A stretch of 64,000 nt of DNA from an uncultured Sphingomonas sp. (GTDB taxonomy: Bacteria > Pseudomonadota > Alphaproteobacteria > Sphingomonadales > Sphingomonadaceae): positions 1 through 64,000 of the forward strand of contig CAJYLT010000031.1 of NCBI GenBank assembly GCA_913775795.1, in the 5' to 3' direction. Shown here piece after piece: positions 1-8,208 of this stretch (its first letter is position 1; every line of letters begins with the position of its first letter). The notes under the pieces are model-generated. The model did no database searches and was not told where the DNA came from. It was given only the letters and a program-made list of their open reading frames with translations. Made by a program: the position numbers and the translations under genes.

Positions 1-1279
1 CATTCACCCGCTTGCGGCGGTCGGCGCCGGCATCGGTCGCGGTGTCGTCGGCATAACGGACATCCTCGGCCTGCATCCGGTTCAGCCGCTGGACGAGGGC
101 GTATCGATACGCCTCCGCCTGTTCGAGGAAGCGCTGGTGCCCGGCAAGGTCGGTGCCCGCCGCCGACATCGATAAGGAGCGGAGCGCGATCGCCGGACTG
201 GCAATGCCTGCCGCTGCGACCAGGGCGTTCTGCCGTGCCTGTGCGGCGAAGCTTTCGCGCGAATAGCGGTCGAGGAGCGCAGCCGTCATCCGCTCGCCCT
301 CCAACGCCAAAAGCCCCTTGTAGTTGACGGGCAGATCCTCGACGCGCGCCGCGCCATAGCGCCGGAGTGTCGCGGCCTTGAACGCGGCGAAATGGGGATC
401 GTCGGGATTGTGGCTGTCCCCCATCCGGCGAAGGTCGCGTGCGATCGCCACGTCGGTCTGGAGCCGGTTGCGTAGATCGTGCGCCCGGCTCGCGACGTCG
501 GGGGCGAGGCGGGGGACGAGGATCGCCGTCACCGCCCAGATCGCCACCAGCGCGAGCAGCGCATCGCGCCCGTGGCGGGCCAGTGCCGACACCGCCAGGA
601 TCACGACCACCCACAGGGCAAGATAGGCGACATAGCCCGCGCCGATCACCAGCATCGGCAGCGCCGCCGCGTCCGGCTGCGCCGCGATGACGGCGAGGCC
701 GGCCAGCGCGGGCAGCGCGGCGGCGAGCGCGACGGTGCCGAGCGCGACGAGCTTGCCCGCGATCAGTTGCCTGCGGCCGACGCCCTGCAACATCAGCAGG
801 CGCAGGGTGCCCCGTTCCCGTTCGCGCGCGACGGCGGCGAAGCCCAGGAAGACCAGCAGGAGCGGCGCAACGGTCTGAAGCACGAAGGCGGGAGAGAGCT
901 GGCCGAAGCGGACCAGCAGCGAGCTTTGCCGCACATCGCCGAAATTGGCGGTGTTCTGGCGATGCCCCTCCAGGAACATGCTGTTCCCCGTGAAGGCATC
1001 GACGCCAGGATCGAAGGCGGCAAGCGGCCCCAGCGGGCGGAAGATGAAGTTGCCGTAATGGACGACGCGGTGCGGATGGCGATCGGGTTGCGCATCGAAC
1101 GCCGCCGCCGCCGCCGCCTGATGCCGCGCGCGCAGGTCGGCGATCCGCCGCTGGTGCGACCAACTGCTGGCGATCGCGACCATCGTCAGCAGCACGAGCA
1201 GCGCGAAGGCGATGACGGCGACGCGATTACGCAGCATCAGGCGCAGCTCGTCCCGGGCGATCAGGCGGACCCCGCTCAT
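1..1279 (-). CDS. ABC transporter permease, ABC-2/DUF3526 type (partial)
   Basis: The gene starts at 1279 and runs off the left edge; about 426 codons are visible. The reading begins MSGVRLIARDELRL. A membrane segment follows near residues 18-35, then a long extracytoplasmic stretch, then a cluster of hydrophobic helices (for example around LLLVFLGFAAVARE and VALAAALPALAGLAVIA). The motif GTLRLLMLQGVGR, typical of ABC-2 permeases, sits after the second helix. This layout matches DUF3526-type permeases that sit next to TonB siderophore receptors (family knowledge). The ATG overlaps the stop of the upstream ATPase gene as ATGA, so the two are translationally coupled and should form one transporter. 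The likely role is export or cytoplasmic-membrane handling of a siderophore or metal complex; the substrate is not visible in the sequence. Confidence 0.85.
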   Translation of the reverse strand, partial: MSGVRLIARDELRLMLRNRVAVIAFALLVLLTMVAIASSWSHQRRIADLRARHQAAAAAAFDAQPDRHPHRVVHYGNFIFRPLGPLAAFDPGVDAFTGNSMFLEGHRQNTANFGDVRQSSLLVRFGQLSPAFVLQTVAPLLLVFLGFAAVARERERGTLRLLMLQGVGRRQLIAGKLVALGTVALAAALPALAGLAVIAAQPDAAALPMLVIGAGYVAYLALWVVVILAVSALARHGRDALLALVAIWAVTAILVPRLAPDVASRAHDLRNRLQTDVAIARDLRRMGDSHNPDDPHFAAFKAATLRRYGAARVEDLPVNYKGLLALEGERMTAALLDRYSRESFAAQARQNALVAAAGIASPAIALRSLSMSAAGTDLAGHQRFLEQAEAYRYALVQRLNRMQAEDVRYADDTATDAGADRRKRVN

Positions 1280-2016
1280 GCCGCCAGCCGCTCGCCGCCG
1301 AGCTGGAAGCGGGCATGGAGTGCGCGCACGTCGAAGCGGTCGGGCCCGCTTGCCTCGACCGCGTGGGCGACGCGGCCGTGCTCTAGGAGCGCGATCCGAT
1401 CGGCGACGTCCGCGGCGGAAAGCAGGTCGTGCGTCACCATCAGCACCGCCGTCCCGCGCGCGCGCACCGACAGGACCAGCGCGTTGAAGTCGGCGGTCGC
1501 GCGCGGATCGAGGCCGGAGGTCGGCTCGTCGAGCAGCAGCACCGGCACTGCGCGGAGAAGTGCGACGGCGATCGCGACCTTCTGGCGCATCCCCTTCGAA
1601 AAGCCGCCGAGCCGCCGATGCCAGGCCGCCGCCTGAAGCCCGGCGGCGGCGAGCGCATCGGTGATCGCGGCGCGGTCGTACCGCTCGCCCGACAGCGCAA
1701 GCAGATAATCGGCATTCTCGACAGCGCTCAGATGGTCATAGAGCGCGACATTCTCGGGCAGATAGGCGATGCGCCGGTGCGCGGCGGCGGGGTCGGCGCC
1801 GGGATCGATGCCGCATACCGCGATGCTGCCCGCCTGACCCCGTTCGAAGCCGAGCAGCGCCGCCAGCGTCGTCGACTTGCCCGCGCCGTTGCCGCCGAGC
1901 AGCGCGGTGATGCTGCCCGCCGGCACGTCGAGCGACAGGCCGTCGAGCACGCGGTGCTCGCCGTAGCTCAGCACAAGCGATTGAATCGAAATGAGCGCGT
2001 CGGTCGCTGAATGCAT
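1276..2016 (-). CDS. ABC transporter ATP-binding protein
   Basis: This 246-residue nucleotide-binding subunit has a Walker A (GGNGAGKST, near residue 43), a signature segment (GGFSKGMRQKVAIA) and a Walker B followed by the D-loop (LLLDEPTSGLDP), with the switch histidine in VTHD. It hydrolyses ATP to drive the permease encoded immediately downstream, whose ATG overlaps this stop codon. The signature reads FSKGM rather than LSGGQ, as is common in ABC-2 exporters of the CcmA/NatA type. The gene is divergent from a TonB-dependent receptor, with 147 bp between the two starts. This suggests an outer-membrane/inner-membrane pair serving the same ligand. Confidence 0.93.
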   Translation of the reverse strand: MHSATDALISIQSLVLSYGEHRVLDGLSLDVPAGSITALLGGNGAGKSTTLAALLGFERGQAGSIAVCGIDPGADPAAAHRRIAYLPENVALYDHLSAVENADYLLALSGERYDRAAITDALAAAGLQAAAWHRRLGGFSKGMRQKVAIAVALLRAVPVLLLDEPTSGLDPRATADFNALVLSVRARGTAVLMVTHDLLSAADVADRIALLEHGRVAHAVEASGPDRFDVRALHARFQLGGERLAA

Positions 2017-2082
2017 CGGTACCTCTCGAACGTTGATGTGCCCCTAACCCGACCCGGCGGGATGTTACAAGATATCATTGAC

Positions 2083-2096
2083 GACGTTATAACGTC
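2083..2096. promoter_or_regulatory. 14-bp perfect palindrome in divergent promoter region
   Basis: GACGTTATAACGTC is a perfect inverted repeat lying between the divergent ABC ATPase (start 2016) and TonB receptor (start 2164) genes. It is placed where an operator controlling both would be expected. It does not resemble a classical Fur box. The regulator is unknown. Confidence 0.4.
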
Positions 2097-2163
2097 ACGG
2101 CACAGGCGGCGTGAACGGTGGCCGGATTGGAGAGGTCGCTTCTGATCGAATGGGGGAACTTCG

Positions 2164-4302
2164 ATGCTGCGCCTTGTTTCGCGCCCTGTGCTGATGACGA
2201 CGCTGGCCTTCGCCGTACCCGCCTGGGCCAGCGATCCCACCGGCGAGCCGCCGGCCGCCGATCAGGAGATCACCGTTACCGGCGTGCGCCAGGCCTATCG
2301 CGGCGACTTCACGCTGGCCGAAATCCCCCAGTCGATCGTGCAGATCGACGAGGCGGTGGTGAAGGAGAACAACTTCCTGCGGCTGGCCGACGCACTCGAC
2401 CTCAACGCCTCGATCTCGCGCCAGAACTCGCTGGGCGGGCTGTTCGACAGCTTTGCCGTGCGCGGCTTTGCCGGGGACGAGAACATCCCGACCGGCTATC
2501 TCGTCAACGGCTTCAACGGTGGGCGCGGGTTCGGCGGCCCGCGCGACGTCGCCGGGATCGAGCGAATCGAAATCCTGAAGGGGCCGGCCGCCGCGCTGCT
2601 CGGCCGGGGCGAGCCGGGGGGCACGGTCAATCTCGTCACCAAGCAGGCGGAGATCGGCCGGACCTTCGCCAATGCCTCGCTGCAAATCGGCAGCTTCGAC
2701 CGCGCGCGGGCGGAGGGCGATTTCAACCTGGCCGTCAGCGGCAACGTGACCGCGCGGCTGATCGGCTATGCCGAGGACGGCGACACGTTCCGCGATACGG
2801 TGCATCAGCGGCGCTGGGGCGTCCTGCCCTCGATCGGGTTGACGATCGGCGCCGACACGCGGCTGACCTACGACTTCGAATGGACGCGGGTCGAAACGCC
2901 GTTCGATCGCGGCATCGTCGTGCTTAACGGCGACTTCGGCACGGTGCCGCGCGGCCGCTTCCTGGGCGAGCCGGGCGACGGTGACCATGTCGCGCGCGCC
3001 ACCGGGCATCAGCTTCGCGTGCAGCACGACTTCGGCAGGAACTGGAGCCTGCTGGTCGGTGCCAGCCTGCGCGACACGCTGCTGACCGGCTTCTCCTCAG
3101 ATGCAGAGCTGGTGCCGTCGCGCCAGAAGCTGTTCGTCGACGGGCGCTCGCTCTCGCGTCAGCGCCGGTCGCGGCGATATGATTCGCGGCAATGGGTCGT
3201 CCGCGCCGAGCTGTCGGGCGAGTTCGAGGTGGCGGGCCTGCGCAACCGCGTGCTGGTGGGCGCCGATCACGACCGCTTCGACAACGACCAGCAGTTCGGG
3301 CGGGTCCGCCCGGCGATCGTCACCGGCGCGACCACCGATCGCGCCGGCTATGTGCTCGACATCCTCGATCCTGTCTATGGCCGCTTTCCGCTGCCGATGC
3401 CGGGCCCGCAGAACGACCGGCTGGACGTCCAGCAATCGACCGGGCTGTTCGTGCAGGACCAGATCGAGCTGACCGACCGGCTCCAGTTGCGCATCGGCGG
3501 CCGCTATGACGATGTCAGCCTGCGCACGCTCAATCGTCTGACCGGCATCGACAGCCGTCGCGGTGCCGGACGCTTCAGCCCGCAGGCGGGCATCGTCTAT
3601 CGCCTGAGCGCCCCGCTGACGCTTTATGCCACCTATGGCGAGGGGTTTCGCGCGAATATCGGCACCGACGTGACCGGCGCGATCTTCGACCCGGAAACGA
3701 GCCGGTCGAAGGAGGTCGGCGCCAAGCTGGCAGCGTTCGGCGGGCGGCTGACCGGCACGCTCGCGGTGTTTCAGCTCGACAAGGCCAACGTGCTGGCGAG
3801 CGACACGGGTAACCCCGGCTTCTCGGTAGCGATCGGCAAGGCACGAAGCCGCGGCATCGAGCTCGACCTCAACGGCCGGCTGCCCGGCGACGTCGAGGTG
3901 CTGCTGAGCTATGCCTATCTGGATGCGGAAGCGCGTTCGACGCTGCTCGAGCCGAACTTCAACTTCCAGATCCGGCCCGGCGATCCGCTGGTCAACATTC
4001 CCGCCCACAACCTCAACGTTCAGGCGAGCAAGCGCTTTGCCGTCGGCGGTCGCGCCGCGCTGATCGGCGGCGGCGTCCACCATATCGGCGACCGGTCGGG
4101 CGAGACGGGCACGGCGTTCACGCTGCCCGCGCATACGCTTGCGCGGGTGTTCGGCGAGGTGGACGCAATCGAGGGGGTGACGGTGTTCGCGTCGGTGCAG
4201 AACCTCTTCGACGCGCGCTGGTACGCCAACAGCTATTCGCCCTTGTGGGTGCAGCCCGGTACGCCGCGCACCGCCACGATCGGTATACGGGCGACCTTTT
4301 GA
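2164..4302 (+). CDS. TonB-dependent siderophore-type outer-membrane receptor
   Basis: This 712-residue protein has a Sec signal peptide (residues 1-22, ending AVPAWA), a possible TonB box (EITVTG, about residues 37-42), a plug domain and a 22-strand-type beta-barrel ending in the usual aromatic residue (RATF). The plug contains VRGF and the IEILKGPAAALLGRGEPGG segment typical of FhuA/FecA-like siderophore receptors, followed by NLVTK. The start is supported by GGGGGAA 6 bp upstream. Energised by TonB-ExbBD, it would import a ferric siderophore or similar ligand across the outer membrane. The divergent ABC genes support a metal or siderophore role. The specific ligand cannot be read from the sequence. 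Confidence 0.93.
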   Translation: MLRLVSRPVLMTTLAFAVPAWASDPTGEPPAADQEITVTGVRQAYRGDFTLAEIPQSIVQIDEAVVKENNFLRLADALDLNASISRQNSLGGLFDSFAVRGFAGDENIPTGYLVNGFNGGRGFGGPRDVAGIERIEILKGPAAALLGRGEPGGTVNLVTKQAEIGRTFANASLQIGSFDRARAEGDFNLAVSGNVTARLIGYAEDGDTFRDTVHQRRWGVLPSIGLTIGADTRLTYDFEWTRVETPFDRGIVVLNGDFGTVPRGRFLGEPGDGDHVARATGHQLRVQHDFGRNWSLLVGASLRDTLLTGFSSDAELVPSRQKLFVDGRSLSRQRRSRRYDSRQWVVRAELSGEFEVAGLRNRVLVGADHDRFDNDQQFGRVRPAIVTGATTDRAGYVLDILDPVYGRFPLPMPGPQNDRLDVQQSTGLFVQDQIELTDRLQLRIGGRYDDVSLRTLNRLTGIDSRRGAGRFSPQAGIVYRLSAPLTLYATYGEGFRANIGTDVTGAIFDPETSRSKEVGAKLAAFGGRLTGTLAVFQLDKANVLASDTGNPGFSVAIGKARSRGIELDLNGRLPGDVEVLLSYAYLDAEARSTLLEPNFNFQIRPGDPLVNIPAHNLNVQASKRFAVGGRAALIGGGVHHIGDRSGETGTAFTLPAHTLARVFGEVDAIEGVTVFASVQNLFDARWYANSYSPLWVQPGTPRTATIGIRATF

Positions 4303-4329
4303 GGCCCGGGGGGGTGGGGGGCGTTGCAG

Positions 4330-4617
4330 CTAGCCTACCGTCACGCCCTTCCAGAACGCGATGCGGCCCCGAATCTCCTCGGCCGCCGCCTTGGGGTCGG
4401 GATAGTACCACGCCGCGTCTGCGTTCTCCGCCCCGCCCACGTGCAGGCTGTAATAATGGGCCGTTCCCTTCCAGGGGCAGATCGTTGTCTTGCTGCTGGG
4501 CCGAAGGACAGTCGCGTCGACGCTGTCGGCGGGGAAATAGTGGTTGCCTTCGACGATGACGGTGTCGTCGCTCCGCGCAATCAATGCGCCGTTCCATCGG
4601 GCTTCGACCACATCCAT
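4330..4617 (-). CDS. DUF427 family protein
   Basis: This is a 95-residue protein with the compact DUF427 fold signature: ARWNG near the start, EGNHYFP, the TICPWKGTAHYYS core and a C-terminal AFWKGV. The family occurs widely in bacteria as small single-domain proteins without an assigned reaction. The ATG at 4617 gives the normal family N terminus (MDVVEARW). However, AGGAGA abuts it directly, so initiation slightly upstream (the frame stays open to 4818) is possible. It lies 70 bp downstream of the esterase gene on the same strand and may be co-transcribed with it. Confidence 0.85.
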   Translation of the reverse strand: MDVVEARWNGALIARSDDTVIVEGNHYFPADSVDATVLRPSSKTTICPWKGTAHYYSLHVGGAENADAAWYYPDPKAAAEEIRGRIAFWKGVTVG

Positions 4618-4687
4618 TCTCCTGCTGACGATCCGACGAGTGGCGCCGCGGCGCATCCTGCCGCTGGAGGCTGCCGCCCGCCACGGT

Positions 4688-5584
4688 TCATTTGGCTTCG
4701 GGTGACACGGTGGCTGCCGAGCTGACACGCGTGACGCGTCGGACGAAGGCCGAAACATCCTCGAGCACGGGCGCGCGGCCTCGAAAGGGGCGGGCAAGGG
4801 CGAGCACGATCCCGACATGACCGAGCTTGGGATAGGCGCGGCTGTCGACCGTCACGCCGCCTGCACGCAACCGGGCGGCCAGCGCCTCGCTGTTGCGCGG
4901 AAGCACGACGGTATCGGCGGACCCGTACAGGAGCAGCGTGGCAGGATCGCCCGCCCCCGCAAAGGTCACGGGCTGCGTATCGGCCGGGTCCGGCGCCTGT
5001 CCGAAGGCGGCACGGCTCGCCTCGACGTCGAACGGCGCGAAGTCGTAGGGGCCGGCGAGCCCGACCAGCCCCTTCACGGCGGATCGCGTGTCCTTCAGCC
5101 AGCGCGGATCGACGGCCAGCATCGCGGCGATGTACGCGCCGGCCGAATGGCCCATCAGCACGATCGACCTGCCGTCGCCGCAATAGGCGTCGGCATGCTC
5201 GGCCGCCCACCGCACGGCCGCGGCGCCATCCTCGACGAAGGCGGGGTAGCGGACCTCGGGCACCAGCCGGTAGTCCGGCACGACGGTGACGAAGCCGCGC
5301 GCCGCGAGTGCGCGGCCGACGAACGCATAGCCGCGGCGCGTCCCGCTGTTCCAGCTGCCGCCATAGAAGAACACGACCACCGGCCGCGGCGCCGTGCACT
5401 TTCCCTGGGGTGCATAGACGTCCAGGCGCTGGCGCGCGTCCGGGCCGTAGGCAAGATCGCTGGCGACGCGTTCGCCGCCGCGATCCTTCGGCACCAGCCG
5501 ATCGAAGGTCGTGAGCGGGGAGCACGCCGCGATCAGCGCCCCGAGCAGGATAGAGATGGCCGGGCGCGCATGTCGTAGCATCAT
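4688..5584 (-). CDS. Lipoprotein alpha/beta-hydrolase (esterase/lipase-like)
   Basis: This is a 298-residue protein. A short N-terminal hydrophobic segment ends in a lipobox (LIAAC, Cys near residue 21), so a membrane-anchored periplasmic or outer-membrane lipoprotein is predicted. Hydrolase features are an oxyanion-hole segment FFYGGSW, the nucleophile elbow GHSAG, a downstream Asp in GSADTVV and a His in KLGHVGI. Together these form a complete Ser-Asp-His triad. It resembles the BD-FAE/carboxylesterase group that acts on small acyl or aryl esters. The substrate is unknown. The gene stands apart from the iron cluster on its left. Confidence 0.88.
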   Translation of the reverse strand: MMLRHARPAISILLGALIAACSPLTTFDRLVPKDRGGERVASDLAYGPDARQRLDVYAPQGKCTAPRPVVVFFYGGSWNSGTRRGYAFVGRALAARGFVTVVPDYRLVPEVRYPAFVEDGAAAVRWAAEHADAYCGDGRSIVLMGHSAGAYIAAMLAVDPRWLKDTRSAVKGLVGLAGPYDFAPFDVEASRAAFGQAPDPADTQPVTFAGAGDPATLLLYGSADTVVLPRNSEALAARLRAGGVTVDSRAYPKLGHVGIVLALARPFRGRAPVLEDVSAFVRRVTRVSSAATVSPEAK

Positions 5585-5742
5585 TATGGGCGCGACGAAT
5601 ACCGACGTGCGCGGCCGCGGGCAACGTCGGCTGCGTTACACGGCAGGACCATTATCCGTTCGATCGCGCAATAGTAGCTGAGATCACTCGAAGTCCATGA
5701 CTGGCTTGCAAATGATGTAAATGGGTAAAGCTGCATTGTTTC

Positions 5743-6587
5743 TAGGGTTGGGACCGATTGATGGAAGGGGCGAGATATTATTCGGGCTCCGCGAGGAGGC
5801 CGGGATGAGCGATCTGTTTTGGCTGACCGACGAGCAGATCGAGCGGCTGCGGCCGTTCATCCTCAAGAGCCGCGGCAAGCCTCGAGTGGATGACCGGCGG
5901 GTACTGAGCGGCATCGTCTTCGACATCCGCAATGGGCTTCGCTGGCGAGATGCGACAGCGCCTATGGTCCCCACAAAAGACTCTACAGCCGCTGAAAGCG
6001 TTGGGGTGAGGCGGAGAGGCGGGCGTGTTCACGCGGATGATGGAGGGTCTGGCTACAATCGGCGCCGAGCCAAAGACGGTCATGATCGGCGCGAGCTACC
6101 TCAAGGCGCACCGCACGGCATCGAGCCTGCGGGTTAAAAAGGGGATGTTGGGCGCCTGATCGGGCGCACCAAAGGCGGCATGAACACCAAGCTCATGCCG
6201 TTGTCGATGCGAACGGCCGCCCCTTGAGCTTCTTCATGACGGCCGGACAGGTCAGCGACTACCCCGTCGCGGCAGCCCTGCTGGACGACCTGCCAAACGC
6301 ACAATAGCTGTCCGGCGACTGCGGGGACGACGCCGATTGGTTCAGGGACGCTCTCCAGGCCAAAGGCACCCAGCCATGCATCCCCGGCCGACGATCGCGC
6401 AACGAGCCAGTCAGATACGACAAGCGCCGCGGCCGGCGCCGCAGCCGCATCGAGATCATGTTCGGCCGCCTCAAGGACTGGCGGCGCATTGCCACCCGCT
6501 ACGATTGCTGCCCCACGGCCTTCTTCGGTGCCGTCGCCCTCGCTGCCACCGTCATCTTCTGGGTATGATCAACGAGTCCTGACCCTT
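5743..6587 (+). mobile_element. Degenerate IS5-family (IS427-like) insertion sequence
   Basis: A transposase remnant is bounded by imperfect terminal inverted repeats. The left end is 5743-5762 (AGGGTTGGGACCGATTGAT) and the right end is 6568-6587 (ATCAACGAGTCCTGACCCTT). They agree at about 13 of 20 positions when one is reverse-complemented. The total length of about 845 bp is normal for this group. No clear target-site duplication is visible beside the ends. The multiple lesions in the transposase make the copy inactive. Confidence 0.8.
5805..6568 (+). pseudogene. Broken IS5-family transposase
   Basis: The N terminus (MSDLFWLTDEQIERLRPF) is intact after a GAGGAGG ribosome-binding site. The frame is lost after RWRDA near 5960. 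Later pieces remain recognisable in other frames: VFTRMMEGLA, then VMIGASYLKAHRTA, where the first catalytic Asp (normally MIDAT) has become Gly. Next come NAQ followed by an in-frame stop, SGDCGDDADWFRDALQ holding the second Asp, and the C-terminal RIEIMFGRLKDWRR with the catalytic Glu, ending AATVIFWV at 6568. With frameshifts, a stop codon and a lost Asp, this is a pseudogene. Confidence 0.88.
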
Positions 6588-6712
6588 GGGCGCAGATAGG
6601 GCTTTTGGTTCGAGTGCGCGCCGTCAGCCCGTCCGATGCGCTGCTCCAAAATGCTGATCGCCAAGCTGATTACTACGCATTCAGTCGATGACGGAAAGCG
6701 TTCGCGATCGCG

Positions 6713-7840
6713 CTATTGCACGCGGCCGGCGGCACGTTGCGGCAGACGCTCGTCCCGCTCGTCATGGTCGGGAGGACTGCCGAACCCGCGCAGCAGCACG
6801 GCGAGTTCATTCTGTCGCCCCGTCGCCGTCTTCGAATAGACCCGCTTCAGATGCGAGCGGATCGTCTCGACCGATTTGCCGCTGATTCGGGCGATGTCTT
6901 CGATCGTGCCGCCGCTTGCGATCGAGCGGGCGACGGCTGCTTCGGTGGGCGTGAGATCGAACAGCGTCTGGATCAGCCGCGCATCGGGGGCGACGTCGAA
7001 TGCCGGTCGCGCAACGACAGCAATCGTGGTGGCGCCGGCGAAAACTTCGTGCGCGCTGCGGCGGACGGGGACCAGGTGGAGCGCCGCGACCCCGATACCC
7101 AGTTCGTCGCGGATCGCGACCGACGCGCCCTTGCCCGTTGCCAGCACGTTGGACAGCGCCGACACGAAGGCCTGGTCGGACCCGCGATGCCCGAAGCGCA
7201 ACCGGTCGCGCTGTTCGAGAAGACCGTCCTCGAGCTGCGTGCCGAAGCGGTGATTGTGCGCGATCACCTCTCCCCGTCGGCCGAGGATCGCGGCACCTGC
7301 GCCGATTCGTCCGAACGCCTCAACGATCGAACGGCACTCGCGCAGTTGAAGCTCGGACGCGAGGATTGCTGCGCGCGCCAGATGCGGGCGCAGCGTATCG
7401 AGTCGCGGTACCGCGCGTTCCAATTGCTCGCGGTCGGGAAACCCCTCTACCGTCAGGATGATGCGGTCGCTCGCGGTGCCGAGGATGACCGTGCCGGCAC
7501 CCTTGTCGAGGTTCGCGGGCGTCAGAAAGTCGCGGTAGACGGGCAGCGTTGCCCGCGCCTCGTCCGAGTGCACGTCGTAGTCGGTGACGAAGCCGGGATA
7601 ATCGAGTCCCGCCAGCGGCGCGGTGCGCGCATTGTCGATGTGATAGCCGCCCGCGATGAACGCCTCGACCAGCGGCGTAGCGCCGGGCGATACGAGAACG
7701 TGGGGATCGCTGTCGAGGTGGCGTCCCAGGGTGCCGCCGATCGCGCCGACCATCGTCGCAAGTTGTTCGAGCAATATCGGCCACCGCTCCGGCATCAGCG
7801 CGGCTTCGTAGATTCGGCCGATCATGGATTCGTCGGACAT
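6713..7840 (-). CDS. LuxR-family transcriptional regulator
   Basis: The frame is open to 7975, but the start is placed at 7840 (MSDESMIGRIYEAAL), giving 375 residues, because this N terminus is typical of such regulators and a GGGGGAT lies just upstream. The first 300 or so residues form a sensor-like region without a recognisable autoinducer-binding signature. The C terminus (about the last 75 residues) is a LuxR helix-turn-helix: LTPTEAAVARSIASGGT, then IARISGKSVETIRSHLKRVY. It should bind DNA as a dimer. It is divergent from the two-partner-secretion operon and has a perfect 16-bp palindrome 113 bp upstream, suggesting autoregulation. The ligand, if any, is unknown. Confidence 0.88.
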   Translation of the reverse strand: MSDESMIGRIYEAALMPERWPILLEQLATMVGAIGGTLGRHLDSDPHVLVSPGATPLVEAFIAGGYHIDNARTAPLAGLDYPGFVTDYDVHSDEARATLPVYRDFLTPANLDKGAGTVILGTASDRIILTVEGFPDREQLERAVPRLDTLRPHLARAAILASELQLRECRSIVEAFGRIGAGAAILGRRGEVIAHNHRFGTQLEDGLLEQRDRLRFGHRGSDQAFVSALSNVLATGKGASVAIRDELGIGVAALHLVPVRRSAHEVFAGATTIAVVARPAFDVAPDARLIQTLFDLTPTEAAVARSIASGGTIEDIARISGKSVETIRSHLKRVYSKTATGRQNELAVLLRGFGSPPDHDERDERLPQRAAGRVQ

Positions 7841-8208
7841 GCTGCGATCCCCCATCGCGGCGTTGTCGTGGTGGCCGAACATCGCCGACCGGTGGCTGAA
7901 CGAACTCGAGTCGTGCGCAGGATGCGTTCGCATATGAGGCATGATCGCTCTCTCACCCAATTGGGTGATGCCCACTTAAATCGGCAAGTTCATCACCGCA
8001 ATGCAATTGGTGGGGGCCAAAGCCAAGTGCAGACGATTTTGTAAAGAATCCGAGATGTTCGAAGCGTCGACTTGTCACGGGCAGACATGCTTCGTGCGAT
8101 GACTTCCTATGTCCATTATTTACAATGACGGAGATCGTCCAAATCTCTTCGTCTGCCTGGCCGAAATGCCCTTGCCCTCTTGGGGGTGGAAGCTTCGTGG
8201 GGGATTTC
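7841..8208. promoter_or_regulatory. Divergent control region, luxR / two-partner-secretion operon
   Basis: This 368-bp gene-free stretch is less GC-rich than its surroundings. It holds the palindrome at 7953-7968 and a candidate -10 (TACAAT, 8121-8126) about 83 bp upstream of the tpsB start. The matching -35 is poor. A longer reading of the luxR frame and a longer reading of the tpsB frame (from 8125) both enter it but lack good start signals. Confidence 0.5.
7953..7971. promoter_or_regulatory. Inverted repeat TCACCCA-AT-TGGGTGA (operator candidate, copy 1)
   Basis: TCACCCAATTGGGTGA (7953-7968) is a perfect 16-bp palindrome followed by TGC. The same arms, spacing and trailing TGC recur at 39721-39739 in the T6SS locus. 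It lies 113 bp upstream of the luxR start and about 240 bp upstream of tpsB. A homodimeric regulator is expected to bind it; the adjacent LuxR-type protein is the obvious candidate. Confidence 0.6.

Noticed and set aside
479..1636. 385-codon plus-strand open frame over the ABC genes
   Set aside because: Antisense to clear permease and ATPase sequences; composition typical of a shadow frame.
7953..7972. Classical lux box
   Set aside because: The repeat does not follow the usual lux-box pattern (about 20 bp with central variable bases and CT/AG ends), so it is described only as an operator candidate.
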